Of a stretch of DNA of 64,000 bases, positions 1 to 6,913 are shown piece by piece; within the stretch, counting starts at the first letter, position 1, and each line of letters begins with the position of its first letter. The notes under the pieces were generated by a model that was not told where the DNA came from, did not search any database, and was given only the letters and a program-made list of their open reading frames with translations. Made by a program: the position numbers and the translations under genes. The stretch is from Lachnospiraceae bacterium. GTDB lineage: Bacteria; Bacillota; Clostridia; Lachnospirales; Lachnospiraceae. Location: contig CABIXN010000001.1 in assembly GCA_902362715.1 (NCBI GenBank), forward strand, positions 255,735-319,734. Reading direction: 5' to 3'.

Positions 1-232
1 GGTGGGAAAAGGAAAAATCGGAAAGCGGGTGTTTGGCGTGATTTTAGGCAGCTGTCTGTACCGGTTTATTGTGGCAATTGCGCTGCGGCTGAATGTTCCG
101 GCGGAGTGTTTAAAGCTTGTATCGGCAATTATTGTAGCGGTGGCCATTTCCCTTCCGTATTTAAAACAGAAAGCGGCTTTTTTGAAAGTAAAACGGGCAG
201 CCATAAAAAAAAGAAAAAGGGGGATGGTATAA
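1..232 (+). CDS. ABC transporter permease, C-terminal fragment (partial at left edge)
   Basis: The reading frame is open at the left edge and ends at 232, so only the last 76 or so residues of the protein are present. They contain hydrophobic stretches (IALRLNVPAECLKLVSAIIV and following) and a very basic tail (KKRKRG), typical of the cytoplasmic end of an inner-membrane permease. The stop codon is one base before the start of the ATPase gene, so the two form an operon. The sequence resembles the end of COG4120-type permeases, which pair with an ATPase of the type seen next door. The transported substrate is unknown. The family assignment is inferred from a short fragment plus its neighbour. 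Confidence 0.75.
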   Translation, partial: VGKGKIGKRVFGVILGSCLYRFIVAIALRLNVPAECLKLVSAIIVAVAISLPYLKQKAAFLKVKRAAIKKRKRGMV

Positions 233-233
233 C

Positions 234-1043
234 ATGTTGGAATTGCTTGATGTTTCAAAAACCTTTTATCCGGGTACAGTAAATGAAAAGAAAGCATTGA
301 ATCAGATAAATCTGAAAATGGAAAGCGGTGATTTTGCTACTATAATAGGTAGTAACGGAGCCGGAAAATCTACAATGTTTAACGCCATCTGCGGAACTTT
401 TTATGTAGATGAAGGAAGCGTATTGCTGGACGGTGAAGATATTACTTATGTAAAAGAACACCACAGAAGCAAATATATCGGCCATCTGTTTCAGGATCCC
501 ATGAAAGGAACCGCTCCTCATATGAGTATTGAAGAAAATCTGGCCTTGGCATATCTGCGTGCGTCTTCCGTTGGAGGGAAGTTTTTTGGCAGGATATCAA
601 AACGGGAAAAAGAGATGTTTCGGGAAAAGCTCTCACTTCTTGATATGGGGCTGGAAGACCGGATGAAAAATCCCGTGGGGCTGCTGTCCGGAGGGCAGAG
701 ACAGGCACTGACATTATTAATGGCTACTGTAGTGACACCTAAAATTCTGCTGCTGGATGAGCACACGGCAGCTCTAGATCCGGGAACAGCTAAAAAAGTG
801 CTGGAACTGACAAAACGGATCGTAAAGGAAAATAAAATTACCTGCCTGATGATTACCCACAATATGCAGTCCGCACTAGAGCTTGGAAACCGTACATTAA
901 TGATGGATTCCGGAAATATCATTTTAGATGTACGAGGAGAGGAGCGGGATAAAATGACTGTAGATGATATGCTTGATAAATTCCGGGAGGGGATTGGAAA
1001 GCAGTTTGACAATGACAGGATTCTGCTGTCAAAAGTTGAATAG
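234..1043 (+). CDS. ABC transporter ATP-binding protein
   Basis: Cytoplasmic ATPase of an importer whose permease is encoded immediately upstream. Walker A is GSNGAGKS at residues 39-46. The ABC signature LSGGQRQ lies near residue 155 and Walker B with the D-loop (ILLLDEHTAALDP) near 175. Length (269 aa) is normal. The N-terminal half resembles the COG1101 ATPases that work with a COG4120 permease and a COG2984 binding protein, a set common in Lachnospiraceae and often guessed to carry tryptophan or other small aromatics. The binding protein would lie outside the window. A terminator follows at 1108, so this operon is separate from the catabolic module downstream. Whether it imports that module's substrate cannot be told. 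Confidence 0.9.
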   Translation: MLELLDVSKTFYPGTVNEKKALNQINLKMESGDFATIIGSNGAGKSTMFNAICGTFYVDEGSVLLDGEDITYVKEHHRSKYIGHLFQDPMKGTAPHMSIEENLALAYLRASSVGGKFFGRISKREKEMFREKLSLLDMGLEDRMKNPVGLLSGGQRQALTLLMATVVTPKILLLDEHTAALDPGTAKKVLELTKRIVKENKITCLMITHNMQSALELGNRTLMMDSGNIILDVRGEERDKMTVDDMLDKFREGIGKQFDNDRILLSKVE

Positions 1044-1107
1044 ATTTTTAATTTTTAGAAGTATACTAAAAAAGAATTATAGCATGTAATTCTGTACATG
1101 AAAAGAT

Positions 1108-1140
1108 GGGGCTATCCATTAACCGATGGCCCTCTTTTTG
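1108..1140 (+). terminator. Rho-independent terminator of the ABC transporter operon
   Basis: Arms 1109-1116 (GGGCTATC region) and 1125-1132 (GATGGCCC) pair with one G-U wobble around an 8-nt loop. A T-rich tract follows (CTCTTTTTG). It sits 65 bp after the ATPase stop codon. Confidence 0.85.
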
Positions 1141-1238
1141 TTTTATAAAGGCATGGAGAATGTGTGACAAAAGAAACCGGAAAAACATAGAAAAAGATAC
1201 TTAGTTTCTATTTCGGAAAGTTAAAATACAAATTATAC

Positions 1239-1317
1239 AAAATAGACAAAAAAAGAACGTTTAATTTTTGACAGATAGCAAAAAAAATAGTAAAAAATGT
1301 ATAAAATTCACAAAAAA
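1239..1317. promoter_or_regulatory. Phased A-tracts upstream of the cupin operon promoter
   Basis: The non-coding stretch 1141-1370 is very AT-rich. A-tracts are centred at about 1240.5, 1251, 1283.5, 1294.5, 1304.5 and 1314.5. Consecutive spacings are 10-11 bp, or about three helical turns across the one gap. Tracts in phase with the DNA helix bend it, and upstream curvature often strengthens promoters. The bend is inferred from spacing only. Confidence 0.5.
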
Positions 1318-1370
1318 TTAAATAAATGGGAGAGTTACCAAAAGGTTCCTAGATAACATTATTGTATGTA

Positions 1371-1399
1371 TTGCATAAAAACGGAAATTCTTCTATACT
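1371..1399 (+). promoter_or_regulatory. Sigma-A promoter of the cupin-SDR-dehydrogenase operon
   Basis: TTGCAT (1371-1376) and TATACT (1394-1399) are separated by exactly 17 bp. Transcription would begin near 1406, giving a leader of about 65 nt before the cupin gene. Confidence 0.75.
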
Positions 1400-1408
1400 A
1401 AAGATAAC

Positions 1409-1437
1409 GAATTTTGCTAAATGATTTGGCAGAATTC
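1409..1437 (+). promoter_or_regulatory. Inverted repeat at the 5' end of the catabolic transcript
   Basis: GAATTTTGC (1409-1417) and GCAGAATTC (1429-1437) are reverse complements at 8 of 9 positions, 11 bp apart, starting a few bases after the predicted transcription start. It could be a repressor operator or a 5'-terminal RNA hairpin that protects the message. It contains TTTTGC, as in the operator-like site near the GntR gene, but overall similarity to that site is weak. Confidence 0.45.
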
Positions 1438-1471
1438 AAATAGTATCGAATACCGAAAGGAGATAGTAATT

Positions 1472-1822
1472 ATGGTAAAGAATTCATTTGAAACCGCAAC
1501 AGTTTATGAGGCACCAGGACATCATGGAGTTGTTTTAAGAAGATTCCACGGTAAAGAAGAGACAGGCGCAGAGAAATTCTGGGTAGGTCTTTCTCACTTT
1601 GAGCCACACGGCGGTGCAGGCTGGGGCTATAAAGATAATGGTTGTGAAAAAGTTTATTTTATGCTTCAGGGCCAGATGACTGTAAAAGACAGAGAAGGCA
1701 ATGAATGGAAATTAAATCCGGGTGATTCTTTCTCTATGGGACCTTATGAAGAGCGTTATTTCGAAAATGAAACAGATTATCCTGTATTCGTACTTGTAAT
1801 TATTACATATCCAGGAGTTTAA
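1472..1822 (+). CDS. Small cupin-domain protein of the catabolic module
   Basis: A 116-residue single-domain cupin. The core shows the usual pattern of a histidine-containing first motif (SHFEPHGGAGWG, followed by EKVYFMLQGQ) and a second turn PGDSFSMGP. An upstream in-frame ATG exists at 1421, but the start at 1472 is chosen because AAAGGAGA lies 8-15 bases ahead of it. It is the first gene of the transcript from the 1371 promoter, 69 bp ahead of the SDR gene. Small cupins can be metal-dependent isomerases, decarboxylases or ligand sensors. None of the four known phloroglucinol-pathway steps requires a cupin, so its role is open. Codon use is strongly biased (mostly ACA for Thr, GTT/GTA for Val), as in highly expressed genes. 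Confidence 0.85.
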   Translation: MVKNSFETATVYEAPGHHGVVLRRFHGKEETGAEKFWVGLSHFEPHGGAGWGYKDNGCEKVYFMLQGQMTVKDREGNEWKLNPGDSFSMGPYEERYFENETDYPVFVLVIITYPGV

Positions 1823-1891
1823 TAGGAGCTTTTTAGATCATCAGACACATCCCTGCCGGAGGTTTGGCAGCAATTCAGGAGGATTTTAAAA

Positions 1892-2686
1892 ATGGTTAGT
1901 GTAAAAAAAGATTTTGTTGATAATATGTTTTCCGTAAAAGGAAAAGTTGCTTTAGTAACAGGCGCTACAGGAGCACTTGGTAAAGTTCTTGCAAAAGCAT
2001 ATGGTTATGCAGGAGCAAAAGTTTTCATGACAGGACGTAACGATGCTAAATTAAAAGCACTGGAAGATGAATTCAAAGCAGAAGATATCGAATGTGCATA
2101 CTGTGTAGCTGATCCTGCAAAAGAAGAAGATGTTGATGCGCTTGTAAAAGCATGCGTTGAAAAATACGGTGAAGTTAATATCCTTGCAGTTTGCCACGGA
2201 TTCAACAAACCACAGAACATTCTTGAGCAGTCTGTTGCAGACTGGCAGTATATCATGGATGCTGATTGTAAATCTGTTTACATCGTATGTAAATATGTTT
2301 CACAGCAGATGGTTGACCAGGGTAAAGGCGGTAAAATCGTTGTTGTTACATCTCAGCGTTCCAAACGCGGCATGGCAGGATATACAGGATACTGTACATC
2401 TAAAGGCGGCGCTGATCTGATGGTTTCTAGTATGGCATGCGACTTAAGTGCGCAGTACGGAATCAACGTTAACTCTATCTGCCCGACTGTATTCCGCAGC
2501 GAATTAACAGAGTGGATGTTTGATCCTGAATCAGCTGTATACCAGAACTTCATGAAACGTGAGCCTATCGGACGTCTGGCTGAGCCGGAAGATTTCGTAG
2601 GTTATGCTATCTTCTTATCTTCTGACGCTTCTAATTATATTACAGGCGCTAACTGTGACTGCAGCGGCGGCTACCTGACCTGCTAA
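1892..2686 (+). CDS. SDR-family oxidoreductase, probable phloroglucinol reductase
   Basis: A 264-residue classical short-chain dehydrogenase. The Rossmann nucleotide loop is TGATGALG (residues 23-30), with Ala where most family members have the second Gly. TGRN at 47-50 ends beta strand 2; an Arg there usually means NADPH. Catalytic residues are Ser154, Tyr167 and Lys171. The usual NAG motif reads CHG (101-103). Alone this would be an unassigned SDR. Beside a cyclase-family hydrolase, a 3-hydroxyacid dehydrogenase and a BKACE lyase it fits the NADPH-dependent reduction of phloroglucinol to dihydrophloroglucinol. The substrate is inferred from context. The ribosome site is AGGAGG, 10 bp ahead of ATG. 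Codon bias indicates high expression. Confidence 0.85.
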   Translation: MVSVKKDFVDNMFSVKGKVALVTGATGALGKVLAKAYGYAGAKVFMTGRNDAKLKALEDEFKAEDIECAYCVADPAKEEDVDALVKACVEKYGEVNILAVCHGFNKPQNILEQSVADWQYIMDADCKSVYIVCKYVSQQMVDQGKGGKIVVVTSQRSKRGMAGYTGYCTSKGGADLMVSSMACDLSAQYGINVNSICPTVFRSELTEWMFDPESAVYQNFMKREPIGRLAEPEDFVGYAIFLSSDASNYITGANCDCSGGYLTC

Positions 2687-2724
2687 TATCAGATGATTGT
2701 CAGTTAAGTTAGGAGAAATAAAAG

Positions 2725-3672
2725 ATGCGTGATATAAAAAGATTTTTAGTTTGCGGCGGCGGAATGATGGGCAGCGCTATCGCTCAGATTCTCGCAGGAC
2801 TTGACGGAGCAGAGGTTACCGTTTATGACGTGTTCCCTGTTGATGTGGAGGCAAAAGTCCGCAATAACATGAAATTATTAGTAGAAAAAGGTGTTGTTAC
2901 AGAGGCAGAAGTAGACAGCATTGTTTCTAAAATCAGTTTTACACAGGACATGCACAGCGACGGCGTGAAAAATGCACAGTTTGTTGTTGAATGCGTTCTA
3001 GAAGAAATGGAAATGAAACAGAATCTGTTTGCACAGCTGGAAGAAGTAGTGGCAGAAGATGCTATTTTCTGTACCAATACTTCTGTAATGAGCCCTACAG
3101 AAATTGCTTCAAAATGTAAACATAAAGAGAGACTCTGCGGTACTCATTTCTGGAATCCGGCTTTCCTGATTCCGTTGGTAGAGGTTGTTAAAACTCCTGA
3201 TACAACAGAGGAAGTTGCACAGACCGTTATGGACGTGCTTACAGCAGCTGGCAAGAAGCCGGTTCTCTGCAAAAAAGACGTTCCCGGATTTATTGCAAAC
3301 AGAATGCAGCATGCGTTGTGGCGTGAAGCGATCTCAATTGTTGAGCGCGGTATTGCTGATGCAAAAACAGTGGATGATGCCTGCAAATACAGCTTCGGTT
3401 TAAGACTTCCTTATCTGCCGCCATTGGTAAATTCCGATATGGTAAGTACACAGCTTACATATAATATTCACAGCTATGTGCTGCAGGATCTGGAAGACAG
3501 ACATGATGCATCTCCACTTCTGAAAGAAATGATTGATGCCGGTAAAATGGGATTCCGTGCAGAAGCAGTAGACGGCGTTCACGAAGGCTTTATGAAGTAT
3601 ACAGATGAAGAAATTTCTGAGATTAATAATGGCCTGAATGAATATCTGATCAAAATGCTTTACGGTAAATAA
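2725..3672 (+). CDS. 3-hydroxyacyl-CoA dehydrogenase-like enzyme, probable 3-hydroxy-5-oxohexanoate dehydrogenase
   Basis: 315 residues, NAD-dependent. The dinucleotide fold begins GGGMMGSAIA at residues 11-20, with acidic Asp35 after strand 2, favouring NAD over NADP. The catalytic histidine lies in GTHFWNP (His141). The C-terminal helical domain follows from about 190. Enzymes of this subgroup also oxidise free 3-hydroxy acids such as carnitine. In this context the likely reaction is oxidation of (S)-3-hydroxy-5-oxohexanoate to 3,5-dioxohexanoate (triacetate), between ring opening and cleavage. It follows the SDR gene by 38 bp in the same transcript. Plain 3-hydroxybutyryl-CoA dehydrogenase activity is an alternative, but no other crotonyl-CoA pathway gene is adjacent. 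Confidence 0.85.
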   Translation: MRDIKRFLVCGGGMMGSAIAQILAGLDGAEVTVYDVFPVDVEAKVRNNMKLLVEKGVVTEAEVDSIVSKISFTQDMHSDGVKNAQFVVECVLEEMEMKQNLFAQLEEVVAEDAIFCTNTSVMSPTEIASKCKHKERLCGTHFWNPAFLIPLVEVVKTPDTTEEVAQTVMDVLTAAGKKPVLCKKDVPGFIANRMQHALWREAISIVERGIADAKTVDDACKYSFGLRLPYLPPLVNSDMVSTQLTYNIHSYVLQDLEDRHDASPLLKEMIDAGKMGFRAEAVDGVHEGFMKYTDEEISEINNGLNEYLIKMLYGK

Positions 3673-3685
3673 ATGACGTTCATGA

Positions 3686-3713
3686 CATCGGGAGCACTTG
3701 ACGGCTCCCGATG
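3686..3713 (+). terminator. Strong intergenic stem-loop without T-run
   Basis: CATCGGGAGC (3686-3695) and GCTCCCGATG (3704-3713) are perfect 10-bp arms around an 8-nt loop. No T-run follows, so it is more likely a partial terminator or an mRNA-stabilising or processing hairpin than a full stop. Just after it, AGTGA...TCACT (3714-3729) forms a small imperfect palindrome. Confidence 0.6.
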
Positions 3714-3761
3714 AGTGAAATATATCACTATTAATTTAAATAGTATGGAGGAATGATAAAA

Positions 3762-4730
3762 ATGGGAAAAATATTTGTTGACTTAACACATCCTTTCAGC
3801 GCTGAGATTCCACGTTGGCCTTACTTTGACAAACCATTAATTGACAGTAAACACTCTATGGCAAAAGGCGGTGTTTTAACACAGTATATCGGTTGTACAA
3901 TGCATACAGGTACACACTGTGACGCACCACGTCACGTTATGGAACGTGAATTTGACGGCAAAAGAGCCCGTTATACTCATGAAATGCCAGTTGATGCATA
4001 TACAGGCGATGCAGTCTGCCTGGAAATCAATGTTGAGCGCTGGGGTCTGATCACAGCTGAACATCTTGAAGATGCATGCAAACGTGCAAACATCAAACCA
4101 GAAGAATTAGAAGGAATGGTTGTATGCCTTAACACAGGTATGCATCGTAAATTTGACGACTCTAAAGAATATTATCATTACTCCTGTGGTACAGGTGTTG
4201 AAGCAGGCCAGTGGTTTGTAGATCACAAAGTTAAATGTGTAGCTATGGATATGCAGGCTCTTGATCATCCGCTTCATACAGCTATGGGCAACAATGGTAT
4301 GACAAGAATGAACTTACTTGGAGCTTCCGGAAGACCTATTACTCAGGAATACATCGAGCAGTTCGGTGAAGAAGCTTATGCTGAATTCGATAAAGAATTA
4401 TATATCAAACTTCACGGACAGGAAGCATACGACAAAAAATTCGGTGCTTTAGAAGAGATCGGATGCTGGGGAACATGGGAACCATGCCACAAAACATTAC
4501 TTGGACACGGCATCGTTGGTGTTGAAAACCTTGGTGGTGATCTGGATAAGGTTTCCGGCAAACGTTTCAGATTCTACTGCTTCCCACTCAGATGGTACAT
4601 GGGTGACGGATCTATGGCTCGCTGCGTAGCAGAAATTGATGAAGCAGACGTGAATGATGTTCCGGAAAGAACATATATGTACTGTGGAACAGGATGCCAG
4701 GATAGAGATAATTACGGATTCACAAACTAA
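3762..4730 (+). CDS. Cyclase-family metal-dependent hydrolase, probable dihydrophloroglucinol cyclohydrolase
   Basis: 322 residues of the PF04199 family (kynurenine formamidase-like, isatin hydrolase and ring-opening cyclohydrolases). The metal-binding signature HxGTHxDxPxH is intact: His48, His52, Asp54, His58 in MHTGTHCDAPRH. The start at 3762 is preferred over an ATG at 3753, which sits directly on the GGAGG (3747-3751). The protein is longer than bacterial kynurenine formamidases (about 210 aa) and agrees with larger members that open alicyclic rings. Beside the SDR and BKACE genes the predicted step is hydrolytic opening of dihydrophloroglucinol to 3-hydroxy-5-oxohexanoate. Codon bias is extreme (ACA for nearly all Thr, CCA/CCT for Pro), implying heavy expression. 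Confidence 0.85.
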   Translation: MGKIFVDLTHPFSAEIPRWPYFDKPLIDSKHSMAKGGVLTQYIGCTMHTGTHCDAPRHVMEREFDGKRARYTHEMPVDAYTGDAVCLEINVERWGLITAEHLEDACKRANIKPEELEGMVVCLNTGMHRKFDDSKEYYHYSCGTGVEAGQWFVDHKVKCVAMDMQALDHPLHTAMGNNGMTRMNLLGASGRPITQEYIEQFGEEAYAEFDKELYIKLHGQEAYDKKFGALEEIGCWGTWEPCHKTLLGHGIVGVENLGGDLDKVSGKRFRFYCFPLRWYMGDGSMARCVAEIDEADVNDVPERTYMYCGTGCQDRDNYGFTN

Positions 4731-4764
4731 TTGTTGTTGAACCGCTGAAATTCAGACACAAGAC

Positions 4765-4797
4765 AGACCGTTGCGTCACTGCAGCGGTCTTCTTTGT
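4765..4797 (+). terminator. Terminator after the cyclase-family gene
   Basis: AGACCGTTGC (4765-4774) pairs with GCAGCGGTCT (4781-4790), with one G-U wobble and a 6-nt loop, followed by TCTTTGT. The short T tract suggests incomplete termination. A new promoter follows. Confidence 0.7.
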
Positions 4798-4815
4798 GAG
4801 TTGTCAGGATAAAAC

Positions 4816-4845
4816 TTGACAAGCATACTCGAAATGGAATAAAAT
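4816..4845 (+). promoter_or_regulatory. Sigma-A promoter of the BKACE gene
   Basis: TTGACA (4816-4821), 18-bp spacer, TAAAAT (4840-4845). The lyase and zinc-ribbon genes can therefore be expressed separately from the upstream four genes. Confidence 0.65.
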
Positions 4846-4898
4846 TCAAGAGTAGAGGTTTGTAACTTAATTTTAAATAAGAAATGAGGGAATGAAAA

Positions 4899-5747
4899 AT
4901 GGCAAAGAAAACAATTATTACAGCCGCTGTAACAGGCGCATGGCCAAAAAAAGAAAATAATCCAAATGTACCTATGACTCCGGCAGAGATTGCAGATGAT
5001 GTATATGCATGCTGGAAAGCAGGCGCTGCAATTGCTCATCTTCATATGAGAGATGATGAAGGCAATGGAACAATGGATACAGCTAAATTCGAAGAAACAG
5101 TAAACCTGATCCATACAAAATATCCGGACTGCGATATTATCTTAAACCTGACAACATCCGGAGATATTCATGCAGATGATGAACTTCGTGTTGCTCATGT
5201 TAAAAAATTAAAACCGGAAATGGCTTCCTACGACTGTGGTTCTATGAACTGGTTACACAGCAGCTTATTCTTAAATACACCGAAATTCTTAACAGACTGC
5301 GGATTATTATTCCAGGAGACAAATACAAAACCGGAAATCGAAGCATTCGATCCGGGTATGATTGGAAATGCAGCTTACTACCTGAAAAAAGGCGTGTTAA
5401 AAGCTCCTCTTCACTTCCAGTTCTGCATGGGATGTGCAAATGGTATCCCTGGAACAATGAAAAATCTGATCTTCATGAAAGAGACAGCTGAAGAATTAAT
5501 CGGCAAAGGCAACTTTACATGGTCCTGCTTCGGTGTTGGACACAGTGCACTGGAAATGTTATACGGCGCAGTAGCATTAGGCGGAAATATCCGTGTAGGT
5601 ATGGAAGATAATGTTATGTATGCAAAAGGACAGCTTGCAGAAAGCAATGTTCAGTTTGTAGAGAGAGCTGCCCGGGTAATCAGAGAATTCGGCAACGAAG
5701 TTGCTACACCTGCAGAAGCACGTGAAATCTTAGGCTTAACAAAATAA
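4899..5747 (+). CDS. BKACE-family beta-keto acid cleavage enzyme, probable triacetate acetoacetate-lyase
   Basis: 282 residues of the PF05853 family (3-keto-5-aminohexanoate cleavage, Kce-like). These zinc enzymes combine a beta-keto acid with acetyl-CoA to give acetoacetate and a new acyl-CoA. The zinc ligands His47 and His49 are in AHLHMRD, and a conserved Glu lies in RVGMEDN near the C-terminus. The opening TAAVTGAWP is family-typical. No lysine-fermentation genes (kamA, kamDE, kdd, kal) are nearby, so the lysine role is unlikely. With the neighbouring genes the expected substrate is 3,5-dioxohexanoate, giving acetoacetate plus acetoacetyl-CoA. It is transcribed from its own promoter at 4816. 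Codon bias is again that of a highly expressed gene. Confidence 0.88.
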   Translation: MAKKTIITAAVTGAWPKKENNPNVPMTPAEIADDVYACWKAGAAIAHLHMRDDEGNGTMDTAKFEETVNLIHTKYPDCDIILNLTTSGDIHADDELRVAHVKKLKPEMASYDCGSMNWLHSSLFLNTPKFLTDCGLLFQETNTKPEIEAFDPGMIGNAAYYLKKGVLKAPLHFQFCMGCANGIPGTMKNLIFMKETAEELIGKGNFTWSCFGVGHSALEMLYGAVALGGNIRVGMEDNVMYAKGQLAESNVQFVERAARVIREFGNEVATPAEAREILGLTK

Positions 5748-5769
5748 TCAGGCTTAAGGAGGACCGCGT

Positions 5770-5958
5770 ATGAGCTGGGGCGCTTTATATATGTATTACC
5801 ACTGTCCGAAATGCGGTATGAAATTTGAGTATGCCACGGATTTAATGGTAGAGTTTGGTGATCAGTTCGGATATTGCCCGGAATGTAAAGTGATGGGTGT
5901 GTATGAAAAAGAAGGTGCACGTACTCTGGATGACGCTGAATATTTTGAAGTAGAATAA
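5770..5958 (+). CDS. Small zinc-ribbon protein of the catabolic module
   Basis: A 62-residue protein with two CxxC knuckles, CPKC (Cys12/Cys15) and CPEC (Cys36/Cys39), separated by 20 residues: a rubredoxin- or zinc-ribbon-like fold holding one metal. The C-terminal third is acidic. It starts 22 bp after the BKACE stop with a good AAGGAGGA site, so it is co-transcribed with that gene. No function is recognised. Possible roles are metal delivery to the Zn lyase or cyclohydrolase, an electron carrier if iron is bound, or a regulatory partner. It is too short and too regular to be a decayed gene. Confidence 0.75.
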   Translation: MSWGALYMYYHCPKCGMKFEYATDLMVEFGDQFGYCPECKVMGVYEKEGARTLDDAEYFEVE

Positions 5959-5973
5959 ACTTTGATTTGATCT

Positions 5974-6025
5974 AAGGATGATCTTGATTGCAGTTATGCA
6001 AAATAAGGTCATCCTTATTCTTTTA
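5974..6025 (+). terminator. Terminator after the zinc-ribbon gene
   Basis: AAGGATGATCTT (5974-5985) pairs with AAGGTCATCCTT (6005-6016), 12 bp with one wobble around a 19-nt loop, followed by ATTCTTTTA. Confidence 0.7.
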
Positions 6026-6041
6026 TCGGATAAAGGATTTA

Positions 6042-6070
6042 TTTACAAGTGAGCTTTCCTGTGGCATAAT
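6042..6070 (+). promoter_or_regulatory. Sigma-A promoter of the GntR gene
   Basis: TTTACA (6042-6047), 17-bp spacer, CATAAT (6065-6070). Transcription would start near 6077, immediately upstream of a palindrome. Confidence 0.65.
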
Positions 6071-6083
6071 AGAATCATAATTT

Positions 6084-6101
6084 GATATTGTGCAAAATAT
6101 C
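6084..6101. promoter_or_regulatory. Palindromic operator candidate for the GntR regulator
   Basis: GATATTGTGCAAAATATC has 6-bp arms GATATT/AATATC around a TGCA-containing centre. It lies just after the predicted start site of the GntR gene, a position fitting autorepression. A 15/16 match to its 16-bp core occurs upstream of ptb at 8599-8614. Confidence 0.6.
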
Positions 6102-6134
6102 AGATCGGTAATGTAAGGAAACAGGGAGGAAAAT

Positions 6135-6812
6135 ATGGCATTAATTAAACGGGTATCACTGGTTGATCAGGTATATGAGAAATTAAAGGAACGGATTGTA
6201 CAGCTGAAAGTTCCCTTTGGGAGTAAATTAAATGTAAGCAAACTTCAGGAAGAGTACGGCGTAAGTTCCACGCCGGTCAGAGAGGCGTTAAACCGCCTGC
6301 TGAATGAGGGACTCATTGAATTTGAAAACAATGTAGGAGCAAGAGTCATTGATGTGACAGAGACAGATGTCCGTCAGTTCCAGGAAGTATCCTTTGCCTA
6401 TGAAATGGCGGCTGCCAGATATGCCATGAAGCGCGGGGACACGGCACAGCTTGCAGAAAAGATTTATGAATACATTGAGGATTACAGAAAATCCAGCGGA
6501 GTACTAGAAAGCTGTAAATGTATCAAAAATATAAAATATGTATTTTATAAAACTGCTGACAATGATCTGCTTTTGAATAAGCTGGAGTCTCTAAATGGAA
6601 TGGATGAAATTTTACATTCTTTATTTTCCATGCCAAGAGAAAAAGGAGGCAGCGGCGGACAGTATCATTCCGGAATCACCTACTTTGAAACAATTTACGA
6701 AGCAGTAAAAGAAAACGACTTTGCCAAAGTCTGCGATGGACTGGAGGGACATCAGCTCTGGGCCAGAAAGTATATATTAAAAAATCTTGAGACTGTAAAA
6801 GCCAGAAATTAG
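6135..6812 (+). CDS. GntR-family (FadR/FCD type) transcriptional regulator
   Basis: 225 residues. The N-terminal winged helix covers residues 1-75 (LQEEYGVSSTPVREALNRLL is the typical recognition region), followed by an all-helical FCD-like effector domain. Most FCD domains hold a metal through an Asp and three His residues. Here the expected D-x-x-F-H motif reads K-Y-V-F-Y and the expected E-H pair is absent; only the last His (EGHQLW) remains. The effector domain therefore probably binds its ligand without metal. It lies downstream of the catabolic genes with its own promoter and a palindromic operator candidate, and is the obvious candidate regulator of the module. The ribosome site GGGAGGA precedes the start. 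Confidence 0.88.
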   Translation: MALIKRVSLVDQVYEKLKERIVQLKVPFGSKLNVSKLQEEYGVSSTPVREALNRLLNEGLIEFENNVGARVIDVTETDVRQFQEVSFAYEMAAARYAMKRGDTAQLAEKIYEYIEDYRKSSGVLESCKCIKNIKYVFYKTADNDLLLNKLESLNGMDEILHSLFSMPREKGGSGGQYHSGITYFETIYEAVKENDFAKVCDGLEGHQLWARKYILKNLETVKARN

Positions 6813-6825
6813 CTGTAATTTCTGG
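6802..6825 (+). terminator. Hairpin overlapping the end of the GntR gene
   Basis: CCAGAAATTA (6802-6811) and TAATTTCTGG (6816-6825) form a perfect 10-bp stem with a 4-nt loop across the stop codon. No T-run follows, so it may only stabilise the 3' end. Confidence 0.5.
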
Positions 6826-6913
6826 TTACACAGTTTACATTGTTATGAAAATGAATTATAATAATAGTTACTAATGCATAGTCCATTCTGTATTTCGGGA
6901 ATGGAGGAATTTA

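Noticed and set aside
4899..5747. BKACE gene as part of lysine fermentation or carnitine breakdown
   Set aside because: No kam, kdd or kal genes and no carnitine thioesterase or transporter are nearby; the cyclase-family hydrolase and SDR fit phloroglucinol better.
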